A stretch of DNA of 64,000 nucleotides from CAVPKN01 sp963832835 (GTDB lineage Bacteria > Chlamydiota > Chlamydiia > Chlamydiales > JAAKFR01): assembly GCA_963832835.1 (NCBI GenBank), contig CAWHVD010000001.1, positions 1,860,001 through 1,924,000 of the forward strand, read 5' to 3'. Under the pieces are notes generated by a model. The model had not been told where the DNA came from and searched no databases. It was given only the letters and a program-made list of their open reading frames with translations. Positions 10,212 to 18,050 of this stretch are shown here, piece by piece. Both the position numbers and the translations under genes were made by a program. The first letter of the stretch is position 1. The number at the start of each line of letters is the position of its first letter.

Positions 10212-10281
10212 TCAGCTCTTCCTCCCGGAGAAAATGAAATTAGCTTTTCTTGTAGACATTGCTAATCTGCCCGTTAGCTGC
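10212..10281 (-). repeat. 70-bp direct repeat, right copy (in-gene)
   Basis: Identical to 3883-3952. This copy is the intact C-terminal coding end and stop (10240-10242) of the Inc-like gene. It retains only the CTCCCGGAG arm of the terminator; the pairing arm is missing because foreign sequence begins at 10211. Confidence 0.85.
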
Positions 10282-12510
10282 ACTGTGAAAAGCAGCCCAC
10301 CCTTTATGCTCGGGGGGCAGCAGTAATCTATCCTCACCTCCGAACAAAGCGTAGATAAAAGTGCTTTGGATCGGCATGTTCACCCGTGTTAATTCAATAA
10401 TTCGCTTTCCAGCATCTTGGGCTTCGGAAAAACGAGCCATAAGTCGAGCACGCGATTTACTAATATTAGTCCCAGCGCTTTGAGCTTCCTTTACTAGCTG
10501 ATTAGTCAAATAATTGTACAAAGGATACCCCTTGGTAGTTAACCCACTATCCAAGTCCTCTATGGCCACTTCAGCTTTTTCTTCCATCAGCTCTAGGAGC
10601 CTCAGGGCCAATAGACCTCTTTGCTCCTCTGTACCTAGCTTATCATTCTCAATTACCATTTCTTTTAAATCTTTAGGAAATGCTTTAAAGTAAGCCAATG
10701 AGTAAGAGGCATCCAATTGATCAAATGGGGCTGGGGATGGCAGGAGCTCTTCCATTAAACGTATTTTAACCGCATCCGTTGAATTATCCCGCTTAAAAAT
10801 TTCCATGTATTTCTGGCGGTAAGTAACAAGGTGCTCCCCCTGCATTTTTTGCACAATTACATTATCGGGTCTTTCTGCTCTCGTCTTATTCATCGCTTGG
10901 GCCATGAGAACAGGTGTACGACCCAGAATATCAATAAGATGCCCTAGTCGATCGTTTGAAGTAGTAGCTTGGATTAAAGCTGGATAAATGCTAACACAGT
11001 TGTTTCGATTTAACAGCATCTGAACGGCAGTCTCCTTAAAAATGGTCTGCTGTGCAGGGTCCATTTGATTGCACAGCATGCTCATAAGCTTCAATTCGTT
11101 AGTAATGAATTGAGCTTTTGTGAAACCTGTTGCAAAGATACTCTCAGCGACTTGGCTAGGCCATCTGGCCATTTGCACGAAAAGATCTGAGCGTTCCGTT
11201 GAGTTTTCAGCGGGCCCATTTAGCTCCACTATCTCTGTGATTAAGATCGAAAATAGAGGCCGAACCGCGTCGGTAATCTCTTTTTGCTTCTCAGGTATTT
11301 GATCTCTGGTATCTGCCATCTGCTTTAAGAAGTGAGTTTTTTGGGTGCTACCCATTTTTGGGTAGATATTCGCAAGGATTTCTGGCGTAAAGATTGAAGG
11401 ATGTGTGTGAGCCAAGCCTGCGATCACCTCTGGATAGTTGGCAATCCACCCATACCCATCCTTGCTTTCCATAAAGCACACAAGAGCTTTGGGATGACGG
11501 GCTAAAGCACTGGCTTTCTTTTCTGAAAGAGGGAGCTTAACATTCTTAAAAAGGACATCGAGGGTGTCTCTGTTTACATCAGATGGAGCATATTCGAGAA
11601 CAGCTATCACAAAATCATCACTGGTAAGGGGGCCCATTTTCATCTTCATAGACGCGGGATGGCGCATGATGTTTTTTGCCTCAAGCTCTTTAGAGGGGTT
11701 TCTCATGAACTGATGTAGCACTGGAGGATTTAAATCTGGGCTAGCATGTTTTAGTATAGCGAAATCTCTAGACTTCTCGGGTATTCCCGACAAAAATTCA
11801 TGATAAACCAGGAGCCAATTTGCCTCGGCTTCGTTGGTAGGCTCACCTATTTTGCCTATAAGAGCCTCAATGATAGAGTCTGTCAACTGACCTGGCCGGA
11901 TGGTTAGAATGAGGTTCCATGCAAAGCTGCGCTCAGATGCTCCAATCTGCTCAACTAATGCATCTTCACAATGAGTAAAGGCATTAACGACTTCTTTCTG
12001 TTCAGAAGTGAGCAGTTGCGGGTTATCACCGCCGAAAAACTGTTCATAAGTCCCCTTGATGAATAGGCCTTGTTGTGCCATGTCAAGAGGCCCCAACACC
12101 TTTGCAATTTCCTGAGGTTGCGCTTGAGTCAATACGACAAGCATGTCTTGAAGAGAGATGTTTGCTTCCTCTTGGAGTTTTGCATCTTGCTGGAGAGCCA
12201 CCTTTTGACCTGATGAATAGGCGTAAGCAATTGCTATCCCAACTAGAAATCCTATAGAAGCCGAACCCACTACAACTCCTGAGACAAAATAGGGAAGATT
12301 GGTAAAAGGGCCGTGACTCAAGACAATCAGGGCAGCTGAGCCTCCTGCTGCAAGTAATGCGAGCATCCCCAGAGCCACAGCGGTACACCTAAATTCCACA
12401 CTCAATGTGTCACTAGCTGCCTGATTGGCTTTAGAAGCTTGGCTGATCTTTTGTTGATAAAATGGAAGACCTTTGAGCTGCTCTGTTGTTAGGGAAAAAT
12501 TCGACGCCAT
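10240..12510 (-). CDS. Large Inc-like membrane protein, function unknown
   Basis: A 756-residue protein starting MASNFSLTTEQLKG. A GTG three codons upstream is possible, but the ATG at 12510 has AGAG at suitable distance. Residues about 41-102 form two closely spaced hydrophobic segments (AVALGMLALLAAGGSAALIV, then FVSGVVVGSASIGFLVGIAI) separated by a short polar turn, the bilobed pattern of chlamydial inclusion-membrane proteins. The remaining 650 residues are helical and rich in Leu, Gln, Glu and Lys, without a recognised domain. Insertion of the RHS island removed its terminator arm but left the stop intact. I infer a host-facing membrane protein; no enzymatic motif is seen. Confidence 0.75.
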   Translation of the reverse strand: MASNFSLTTEQLKGLPFYQQKISQASKANQAASDTLSVEFRCTAVALGMLALLAAGGSAALIVLSHGPFTNLPYFVSGVVVGSASIGFLVGIAIAYAYSSGQKVALQQDAKLQEEANISLQDMLVVLTQAQPQEIAKVLGPLDMAQQGLFIKGTYEQFFGGDNPQLLTSEQKEVVNAFTHCEDALVEQIGASERSFAWNLILTIRPGQLTDSIIEALIGKIGEPTNEAEANWLLVYHEFLSGIPEKSRDFAILKHASPDLNPPVLHQFMRNPSKELEAKNIMRHPASMKMKMGPLTSDDFVIAVLEYAPSDVNRDTLDVLFKNVKLPLSEKKASALARHPKALVCFMESKDGYGWIANYPEVIAGLAHTHPSIFTPEILANIYPKMGSTQKTHFLKQMADTRDQIPEKQKEITDAVRPLFSILITEIVELNGPAENSTERSDLFVQMARWPSQVAESIFATGFTKAQFITNELKLMSMLCNQMDPAQQTIFKETAVQMLLNRNNCVSIYPALIQATTSNDRLGHLIDILGRTPVLMAQAMNKTRAERPDNVIVQKMQGEHLVTYRQKYMEIFKRDNSTDAVKIRLMEELLPSPAPFDQLDASYSLAYFKAFPKDLKEMVIENDKLGTEEQRGLLALRLLELMEEKAEVAIEDLDSGLTTKGYPLYNYLTNQLVKEAQSAGTNISKSRARLMARFSEAQDAGKRIIELTRVNMPIQSTFIYALFGGEDRLLLPPEHKGWAAFHSAANGQISNVYKKS

Positions 12511-12604
12511 TATTATCACTCTTTTTTACAAGTTAATATACTTATTACTTTATATATTCTAAATCATTTCTATTAAACTTGTATTAAGAATGAAAAATAA
12601 TATT

Positions 12605-12865
12605 TTATTTTATTCGATTTGCGTAAAGGAGGGCGGATGCAATGACTAAAACTCCACCAGCTAGCAACCCACTCCCTCCGGTTAGGACAGGAATGGTGCC
12701 GATCCTTCCTAAGAGTAAATAGAGGCCAGAAGCGAGGAAAGCTAGCCCGATTAAGGTTACTACCAGCGCTGAGATTTTATCGAGAGTAGCCACGCAAATG
12801 GTCTCTTTTTCCTCTGAGCGTGCGCGCTCGATAAAACATATATTTGTGGAAGCTACATTTGACAT
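12605..12865 (-). CDS. Small Inc-like membrane protein
   Basis: 86 residues from the ATG at 12865 (a TTG at 12904 would add 13 residues but has its AAAGG too close). After a polar N-terminus of about 30 residues come two hydrophobic helices, ISALVVTLIGLAFLASGLYL and TGGSGLLAGGVLVIASALLY, joined by a short loop (GRIGTIP), and a short basic tail. This is the bilobed Inc arrangement. A TATAAT lies only about 9 nt before the ATG, so a -10 box here would give a nearly leaderless message. It lies 94 bp upstream of the large Inc-like gene on the same strand. Family not recognised. Confidence 0.6.
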   Translation of the reverse strand: MSNVASTNICFIERARSEEKETICVATLDKISALVVTLIGLAFLASGLYLLLGRIGTIPVLTGGSGLLAGGVLVIASALLYANRIK

Positions 12866-12984
12866 TGGCCAGATATTATATAGACGGTATAAAAAAAGAG
12901 ACAACCTTTAAGTTTCATGGTATGATTTTGTCTCATGAATAAGAAATTTCGTGACTATTGACGATCCGCCAGAGCGCTCTAGGG

Positions 12985-13110
12985 AAAATATACTTTGTCA
13001 AGGACAAGGTGCCTCAAATAAGCTCCACCGGAGCTTATTTGATGGATTGTCCGAGAGTTGACTCAAGTCAACCAAGGAGTGGATAGTCACCACAGGAAAG
13101 CTATTAATTA
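12985..13110 (+). other. Hairpin-rich leader upstream of rnr
   Basis: Several perfect inverted repeats stand in a row: TTGTC-AAG-GACAA, then a 13-bp stem TCAAATAAGCTCC (13014-13026) with loop ACC and its exact complement (13030-13042), then GTTGACT-CA-AGTCAAC, then GTGG-N7-CCAC. No T tract follows any of them, so they are poor terminators. They could be a structured 5' leader of RNase R or a small RNA; I match it to no known RNA family. Confidence 0.5.
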
Positions 13111-13124
13111 AAAAGACAGATTAC

Positions 13125-15038
13125 GTGAACCGTTGTAAACATCCTAAAAAACCGGAACCATCTACTGTTACCGGAATCATCCGCATCCATCCGCGTGGCT
13201 TTGGCTTTCTGATCCCTGACAACCGAGAACTTTTTCCAGAAGATATCTTTATCCCACGCCACGGTACCGAGGGTGCTGTCGATGGAGATACTGTCGAGGC
13301 TACTGCCGGCCCTTCTATGTATTCTGATAAGGGTCCTGAGGGAAGGGTCTTAAAAATCCTCCGCCGAGGGAGGTCTCATCTGGCAGGTATCATCACGTAC
13401 GTGGGACGTAAAGGGCAGATCTTCGCTTATGCTCCCCTTTTGGGAGAAAATGTCTCGATGCGGATTTTACCCTCAGAAGAGCGGGAATTGGAAATGGGAG
13501 ACCGGATTACGATTCATGTCATCGATTGGGGAAGTAAAAGAAAGGAGCCGCTTGGGGAAATGAGTGCCTATATCGGGCATATCTCTGATCCTTCGTGCGA
13601 TGTCCCTGCTGCTATCGAAGAGTTTGATTTAGCCGCAGCTTTTCCTCAAGAAACACTAGAGGAGGCCCAGGCTTTTGGCCCAAGTGTGACTGCCCAAGAT
13701 TGCAAAAACAGAGAAGATCTGCGTGAGCTCGCTTGCTTTACGATCGATCCTGACACTGCCAAAGACTTTGATGACGCGCTCTCGTTGACCCGTGATAAAG
13801 CTGGAAACTTTTACTTAGGAATCCATATTGCAGACGTCTCCCATTATGTGAAGCCCGGCACCTCCTTAGATACAGAGGCTATGGCCCGTTGTAATTCGGT
13901 CTATTTCCCAGGCACTGTGGTCCCCATGCTACCCCACGAGCTTTCTAGTCATTTATGTAGCTTAAAACCTGATGTCAACCGGCTTGCTGTTTCTATCCTG
14001 GTCACCCTCGACCCTGAAGGCACTGTGACCCACTACCGGATCGTGCGGAGTGTCATCCGCAGTCAGAAGCGGTTTTCTTATCGAGAAGCAAAAGAAGTGC
14101 TCGACGGACATAAGAAAAGCAAGTTCAAGCCTGAACTTGAATTGATGGTGGGTCTTTGCCATTTACTGAAGAAAAAACGGTACGAGCGGGGAAGCATTGA
14201 ATTCTCCCTCCCTGATATCTCACTTGAATTAGACAGCACGGGCAATGTGAAGGGCATCCATCTGATCGAATACGACATCACCCATCAACTTGTCGAAGAG
14301 TTTATGCTTCTAGCCAATGAAACGGTCGCTACCCATCTCAGTAAACATGGTAAGCCTCTGACCTACCGCGTCCATGAGGAGCCCAATCCTGAAAATATAC
14401 GCGATTTTGCCCTTACCGCCGCGGCCCTTGGCTTCGAGATTTCGTCTGAGCCTTCAACAGAAGAGCTGCAGCTTCTTTTTGATTCAGCACGGGGCTCCCC
14501 TTTCGGAGAATTTTTGGCCACCGCTTTCATCAAAAGCATGAAACTCGCCTGTTATTCTACGCAAAACATTGGCCACTACGGCCTTGGGCTCGCACACTAT
14601 ACCCATTTTACCAGCCCCATTCGTAGATACATCGATCTCATTGTCCACAGAACCTTATTCAATGAGATAGAAGAAAACGAGGATTTAATAGCAGCTGCTA
14701 CCCGCTGTTCTGAGCAAGAGCGCCTTTCGGCCAAAGCTGAATCTTCTGTGCTTCAGTTAAAGAAAATGCGCTATCTAGAAGCCAGAGCTCTTGAAGGGCA
14801 TGATACCTTTGATGCGGTAATCGTCTCGCTCAAGCCATTTGGCCTAATCTTTGAACTTAAAGAAATTCTATATGAAGGATTTTTGCCTTTACCAGGCGTT
14901 GGATTTGCAGTCGGCGCCAAGGTCCGGGTAAAACTCTCTAGCGTTGACCTAGTCACCAGACAGGTAGTCTGGTCTCTTCTGACACCTTCAAAGCCGAAGA
15001 AAAAAAACTACTTTAAAAAACAACGGCGCAAACGATGA
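13125..15038 (+). CDS. rnr: Ribonuclease R (RNB-family 3'-5' exoribonuclease)
   Basis: Degrades structured RNA from the 3' end. Cold-shock-type OB domains occupy roughly residues 10-150 (GIIRIHPRGFGFLIPD), the RNB catalytic domain begins near 200 with FTIDPDTAKDFDDALSL, containing the Asp cluster that binds the metal ions, and continues through YTHFTSPIRRYIDLIVHR. A C-terminal S1 domain covers about 565-630 and ends in a lysine/arginine-rich tail. The start is a GTG at 13125 with only weak ribosome-binding sequence; the preceding leader is full of hairpins. At 637 residues it is somewhat shorter than the E. coli enzyme. Its stop overlaps the next ATG by 4 bp. Confidence 0.93.
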   Translation: MNRCKHPKKPEPSTVTGIIRIHPRGFGFLIPDNRELFPEDIFIPRHGTEGAVDGDTVEATAGPSMYSDKGPEGRVLKILRRGRSHLAGIITYVGRKGQIFAYAPLLGENVSMRILPSEERELEMGDRITIHVIDWGSKRKEPLGEMSAYIGHISDPSCDVPAAIEEFDLAAAFPQETLEEAQAFGPSVTAQDCKNREDLRELACFTIDPDTAKDFDDALSLTRDKAGNFYLGIHIADVSHYVKPGTSLDTEAMARCNSVYFPGTVVPMLPHELSSHLCSLKPDVNRLAVSILVTLDPEGTVTHYRIVRSVIRSQKRFSYREAKEVLDGHKKSKFKPELELMVGLCHLLKKKRYERGSIEFSLPDISLELDSTGNVKGIHLIEYDITHQLVEEFMLLANETVATHLSKHGKPLTYRVHEEPNPENIRDFALTAAALGFEISSEPSTEELQLLFDSARGSPFGEFLATAFIKSMKLACYSTQNIGHYGLGLAHYTHFTSPIRRYIDLIVHRTLFNEIEENEDLIAAATRCSEQERLSAKAESSVLQLKKMRYLEARALEGHDTFDAVIVSLKPFGLIFELKEILYEGFLPLPGVGFAVGAKVRVKLSSVDLVTRQVVWSLLTPSKPKKKNYFKKQRRKR

Positions 15039-15664
15039 GAAAGTATTTTCTCACAGGACTTGTGATCCTACTGCCGATCACTATCACTATACTTGTTTTT
15101 ATTTTCATCATGGATGTCCTCACAGGCCCTTTTGTGGGGATTATCGACCAAATCCTAAGCCACCAGCAGTGGTATACCCAATACAAAACACCCATCCATT
15201 TTGCTCTCAAAATCATTTTGCTTTTCGGGTTGTTTTTCATAACCGTGATGCTAGGCTTTTTGGCTCGGGTTGTAGTCTTTAAATCCCTTCTTACACTCCA
15301 CGATTACATCCTGCATCGGATTCCCTTCATCAAAACGGTCTACAAAGCCACCCAGCAAATCATCTTGACCCTTTTTGGATCAGCTTCTCAATCCTTCAAA
15401 CAAGTGGTGATGGTCAAATTCCCAACTAGTGGATCGTACTGTATTGGCCTTATCAGCGGAGGGGCGCCCGCTTTGTGCGAAAAAACAACCGGAAAATCCC
15501 TTCTCACGGTATTTGTTCCTACCACTCCGAATCCTACGTCGGGCTTTTTGATGATGTATGAAGCAAGTGAGGTTATCTACCTCGACATGAAAGTTGAGGA
15601 GGCCTTTAAATATATCTTTTCATGCGGCGTCATCACCTCTAACGACACTTTAAAAAGCTCCTAG
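15035..15664 (+). CDS. DUF502-family membrane protein
   Basis: A 209-residue inner-membrane protein with hydrophobic segments at about 5-28 (YFLTGLVILLPITITILVFI) and 55-80 (IHFALKIILLFGLFFITVML). The family motif region RIPFIKTVYKATQQI and the later VFVPTTPNPTSGFL identify DUF502. Function is unknown. Translation is coupled to rnr by an ATGA overlap, and the C-terminus converges on asd with a 4-bp overlap of stop codons, so the two operons meet without spacer. Confidence 0.85.
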   Translation: MRKYFLTGLVILLPITITILVFIFIMDVLTGPFVGIIDQILSHQQWYTQYKTPIHFALKIILLFGLFFITVMLGFLARVVVFKSLLTLHDYILHRIPFIKTVYKATQQIILTLFGSASQSFKQVVMVKFPTSGSYCIGLISGGAPALCEKTTGKSLLTVFVPTTPNPTSGFLMMYEASEVIYLDMKVEEAFKYIFSCGVITSNDTLKSS

Positions 15665-16680
15665 AGCCTCAGATAACCCTTTTCTACTAACAATTCGGCA
15701 TTTAAAATGGCGCATCCTGCGGCACCTCTAATCGTATTGTGAGAAAGAAGGGCAAACTTCCAATCAAAGAGGGGGCATTTGCGTAAACGCCCGACGGAAA
15801 TAACCATGCCACCCTCCAAATGACGATGTAATTTGGGTTGGGGGTGTCTCTCATCAAAGTGATAAACGATTGGCATTTTTGGCGCTGAGGGCAGCTTGAG
15901 CGTTTGAGGTTCAGAAGAAAAACTTCCCCAAGCTTGAATGATCTCTTCCTCAAGGGCCCTTTCCTTTAGCTTAACTGAAACACATGTCATGTGCCCATCC
16001 ATGACAGCTACACGGTTACATTGAGCACTTAAACGCATCTTATAAGGGCTGATGACGCCCTTGGATAGCTCCCCTAAAATTTTTAGAGGTTCTATTTCAA
16101 GTTTTTCTTCCTCCCCAGAGATAAAGGGAATTACGTTGTCGACAATATCAAAACTGGGTAGTCCGGGATATCCGGCCCCCGATATTGCCTGCAAAGTAAC
16201 AACATGAGCCATCTCAACTCCCCACCTGTCTACAAGTGGCTTGAGAGCGGTTGTCAAACCAATAACAGAACAATTCGGGTTCGTTACAATCATGCCTTTA
16301 GAGAAACGCTGCGATGTCACTAACCCAAGATGGTGGCTATTGACCTCAGGAATCAGAAGTGGCACATCTGGCTCCATCCGATGGTTGCGTGAATTGGAAA
16401 TCACCACATATCCAGCCTGCGCAAAAGCGTCTTCGATACCGCCCGCTACCTCAGAATCTAAACCTGAAAAAACGAGTGCACAAGGAAGCCCAGGCAGACA
16501 GGGAGAGATCGTCATCTCGCCCAGTGCCTTGGGAAGCGGCGTGGCCATCATCCACTGCATCGCATCTGAGTATTTCTTTCCCTGAGAACGCTCAGAGGCA
16601 GCTAAAGCGACAATTTGAAACCAAGGATGTCTGGCAAGTAGCTCTACGAATTTTTGCCCTACCATTCCGGTTGCACCCAA
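15661..16680 (-). CDS. asd: Aspartate-semialdehyde dehydrogenase
   Basis: Reduces aspartyl phosphate to aspartate semialdehyde with NADPH, the entry to lysine/diaminopimelate, threonine and methionine. GATGMVGQ (NADP-binding Rossmann loop) lies at the N-terminus and the catalytic Cys137 is in TNPNCSVIGL. The GAGYPGLPSFD region and the C-terminal RHLEGGM-containing part also fit. The only standard start is the TTG at 16680, which removes the first beta strand. In frame upstream there is KIPVAIL with no ATG, GTG or TTG; AGAGG at 16721-16725 stands 4 nt before an ATT codon at 16716. The true start may therefore be a rare ATT. Chlamydiae need this step for diaminopimelate made for cell-wall synthesis. 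Confidence 0.93.
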   Translation of the reverse strand: MGATGMVGQKFVELLARHPWFQIVALAASERSQGKKYSDAMQWMMATPLPKALGEMTISPCLPGLPCALVFSGLDSEVAGGIEDAFAQAGYVVISNSRNHRMEPDVPLLIPEVNSHHLGLVTSQRFSKGMIVTNPNCSVIGLTTALKPLVDRWGVEMAHVVTLQAISGAGYPGLPSFDIVDNVIPFISGEEEKLEIEPLKILGELSKGVISPYKMRLSAQCNRVAVMDGHMTCVSVKLKERALEEEIIQAWGSFSSEPQTLKLPSAPKMPIVYHFDERHPQPKLHRHLEGGMVISVGRLRKCPLFDWKFALLSHNTIRGAAGCAILNAELLVEKGYLRL

Positions 16681-16787
16681 AATCGCAACAGGGATTTTAT
16701 TTATTAAATTTTTAATAATACCTCTATCTACTTAAGATGCTATTTATACCAAAGAAGCCCATTGCTCTTCCACTTGTGCCTTTCTAC

Positions 16788-16816
16788 TTGCGCTTTTTTG
16801 AAGCGATCCTTAGAAT
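16788..16816 (+). promoter_or_regulatory. Sigma-70-type promoter for the small basic protein genes
   Basis: TTGCGC (-35, 16788-16793), a 17-bp spacer, and TAGAAT (-10, 16811-16816), located 25 bp before the first ATG at 16842. Spacing is ideal and both boxes match the consensus at four or more positions. Confidence 0.5.
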
Positions 16817-16841
16817 ATGCGGTTTTAATTGAGGTAGAAAC

Positions 16842-17015
16842 ATGACACGCATGAGCAAAAAAGGGGAACGACGAGCAGTATCCCCACGCCGGCCCAAACT
16901 GCCAGGCCCTAAATCAGGCCCTAAAAAAGACAAACTGACGAACGGTTATAAGCAACACGCAAATGCCGTTGAGGGAAGCAGCGCCGTTTATATCGCAAAG
17001 GTTAAGAATAGGTAA
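16842..17015 (+). CDS. Small basic protein (57 residues)
   Basis: Encodes MTRMSKKGERRAVSP followed by a Pro/Lys-rich stretch (RRPKLPGPKSGPKKDK) and ends AVYIAKVKNR. GAGGT precedes the ATG by 6 nt. It is strongly basic without hydrophobic segments, hence probably binds RNA or ribosomes. It corresponds in position to one of the short genes that lie before ybeY in Chlamydia (from memory, the CT421.1/CT421.2 region). The next gene starts 3 bp after its stop. Exact function unknown. Confidence 0.75.
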   Translation: MTRMSKKGERRAVSPRRPKLPGPKSGPKKDKLTNGYKQHANAVEGSSAVYIAKVKNR

Positions 17016-17018
17016 AAG

Positions 17019-17177
17019 ATGTCACGTCATAATAGTTACGGAAAATCCATTAAAGGCGGCAAAAAACGCAATGTTCTTAAACGCTTTGAACGAGTCGAAG
17101 TGTTGAAGAAACTAGGCCGTTGGAATGAAAACAATAAGCGTGTGACAGGTCTTCCAAAGACACCTACCCTTGCTTAA
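17019..17177 (+). CDS. Small basic protein, Chlamydiae/Verrucomicrobia type
   Basis: 52 residues: MSRHNSYGKSIKGGKKRNVL, then KRFERVEVLKKLGRW and GLPKTPTLA at the end. The pattern MSRH...NVLKRFERVExLKKxGxW...GLPKT is that of the small basic protein family shared by Chlamydiae and Verrucomicrobia (TIGR04137, from memory). Placed 3 bp behind the other basic gene and 6 bp before ybeY, it is part of a short operon. Its location next to a ribosome-maturation enzyme suggests a ribosomal role; this is inference. Confidence 0.85.
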   Translation: MSRHNSYGKSIKGGKKRNVLKRFERVEVLKKLGRWNENNKRVTGLPKTPTLA

Positions 17178-17183
17178 ATTTTC

Positions 17184-17663
17184 GTGAAAGTACTGGTATT
17201 CAACCAACAAAAAGACTTAAGGCTTTCAGCAATGTCAGCTAAGTCTGTTGTTAAGCATGTCCTTGCAACTGAAAGGGTTGAAACAGACGAAATCACGATT
17301 TATTTTGTTACCTCCCCAGAGATTTGTAGGCTTCACGCAGATTTTTTTCGAGATCCCTCCCCTACCGATTGTATCTCGTTTCCTATCGATAGTGCAGATT
17401 CAACACATGATGGTTACCATGTTCTGGGTGAAGTTTTTGTATGTCCCAATACAGCTTTCGACTATCTTTTGACGCAATCAGAAGAAGCGAGCTCTGATCC
17501 ATACCGGGAAACGACTCTCTATCTGGTACATGGATTGCTCCATCTCCTCGGTTATGACGACATCGATGACAAAGATCGCCTTAAAATGCGTGCCGCAGAA
17601 AAAAAACACATGGAAGGTCTCCTTTCCCAAAACCTCCTCCTTAAACCTTCCGGTAAAAATTAA
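17184..17663 (+). CDS. ybeY: Endoribonuclease / rRNA maturation factor YbeY
   Basis: A metal-dependent RNase that acts in 16S rRNA 3'-end maturation and ribosome quality control. The 159 residues end in the family's zinc motif, read here as HGLLHLLGYDD (His116, His120). The third ligand, His in the canonical HGxLHLxGYDH, is Asp126 here; Asp is chemically able to bind metal but is unusual. TDCISFPID (61-69) is also typical. Start is GTG at 17184, immediately after the small basic protein genes, with which it probably forms one transcript. Confidence 0.9.
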   Translation: MKVLVFNQQKDLRLSAMSAKSVVKHVLATERVETDEITIYFVTSPEICRLHADFFRDPSPTDCISFPIDSADSTHDGYHVLGEVFVCPNTAFDYLLTQSEEASSDPYRETTLYLVHGLLHLLGYDDIDDKDRLKMRAAEKKHMEGLLSQNLLLKPSGKN

Positions 17664-17851
17664 ACAGGGAGGGAGCGTTGAAAATATCAGGCATTTATCC
17701 GTTTTGGGATGATTTTGTCCTATTTTGACGATCTCTTGCTTAGGCGTCACCTATACTGCCAGCGCCCGAGATCGCCAAACTGGAAGCAAAATCCCCAAAA
17801 ATGCTTTCCCTCCCATACAAAAAAGCTTTTGGGTCTACCAAATTTTGTGTA

Positions 17852-18014
17852 ATACCATTTCCAGAAAATAAAGTCACAAATTGGCACTGTATAACACACC
17901 ATTTTTGAACGATCCTTTCTCGCTTAGGTGCAAAAACATAGGCTTCGAAACGATCCTTCAAATCTATCATGTTACCCAGTACCACTTCATGGCTTTATTT
18001 TCTGGAAATGGTAT
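17852..18014 (+). mobile_element. MITE-like inverted-repeat element, copy A
   Basis: 163 bp, bounded by ATACCATTTCCAGAAAATAA at the left and its complement at the right; imperfect inversion extends to about 48 bp each side. The middle carries TTCTCGCTTAGGTGCAAAAA and CATAGGCTTCGAAACGATCC. The same element recurs at 21361-21553, 45878-46040 and 56183-56287. No conserved reading frame exists in the four copies, so it is a non-autonomous element. The surrounding gap between ybeY and the ABC-F gene (17664-18050) holds nothing else that I can identify. Confidence 0.85.
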
Positions 18015-18050
18015 AAGTCATGCGCAAATCGAGCAGCACTTGCAATGATA

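Noticed and set aside
16241..16715. Two plus-strand frames opposite asd
   Set aside because: asd is well supported by its catalytic motifs; the opposite frames look like composition artefacts with basic, low-complexity translation.
17740..17985. Reading frame with FEAYVFAPKRERIVQKW, also found at 45814-46011
   Set aside because: It lies within the MITE arms and core and is shared only because the DNA is repeated; copies B and D do not keep it open.
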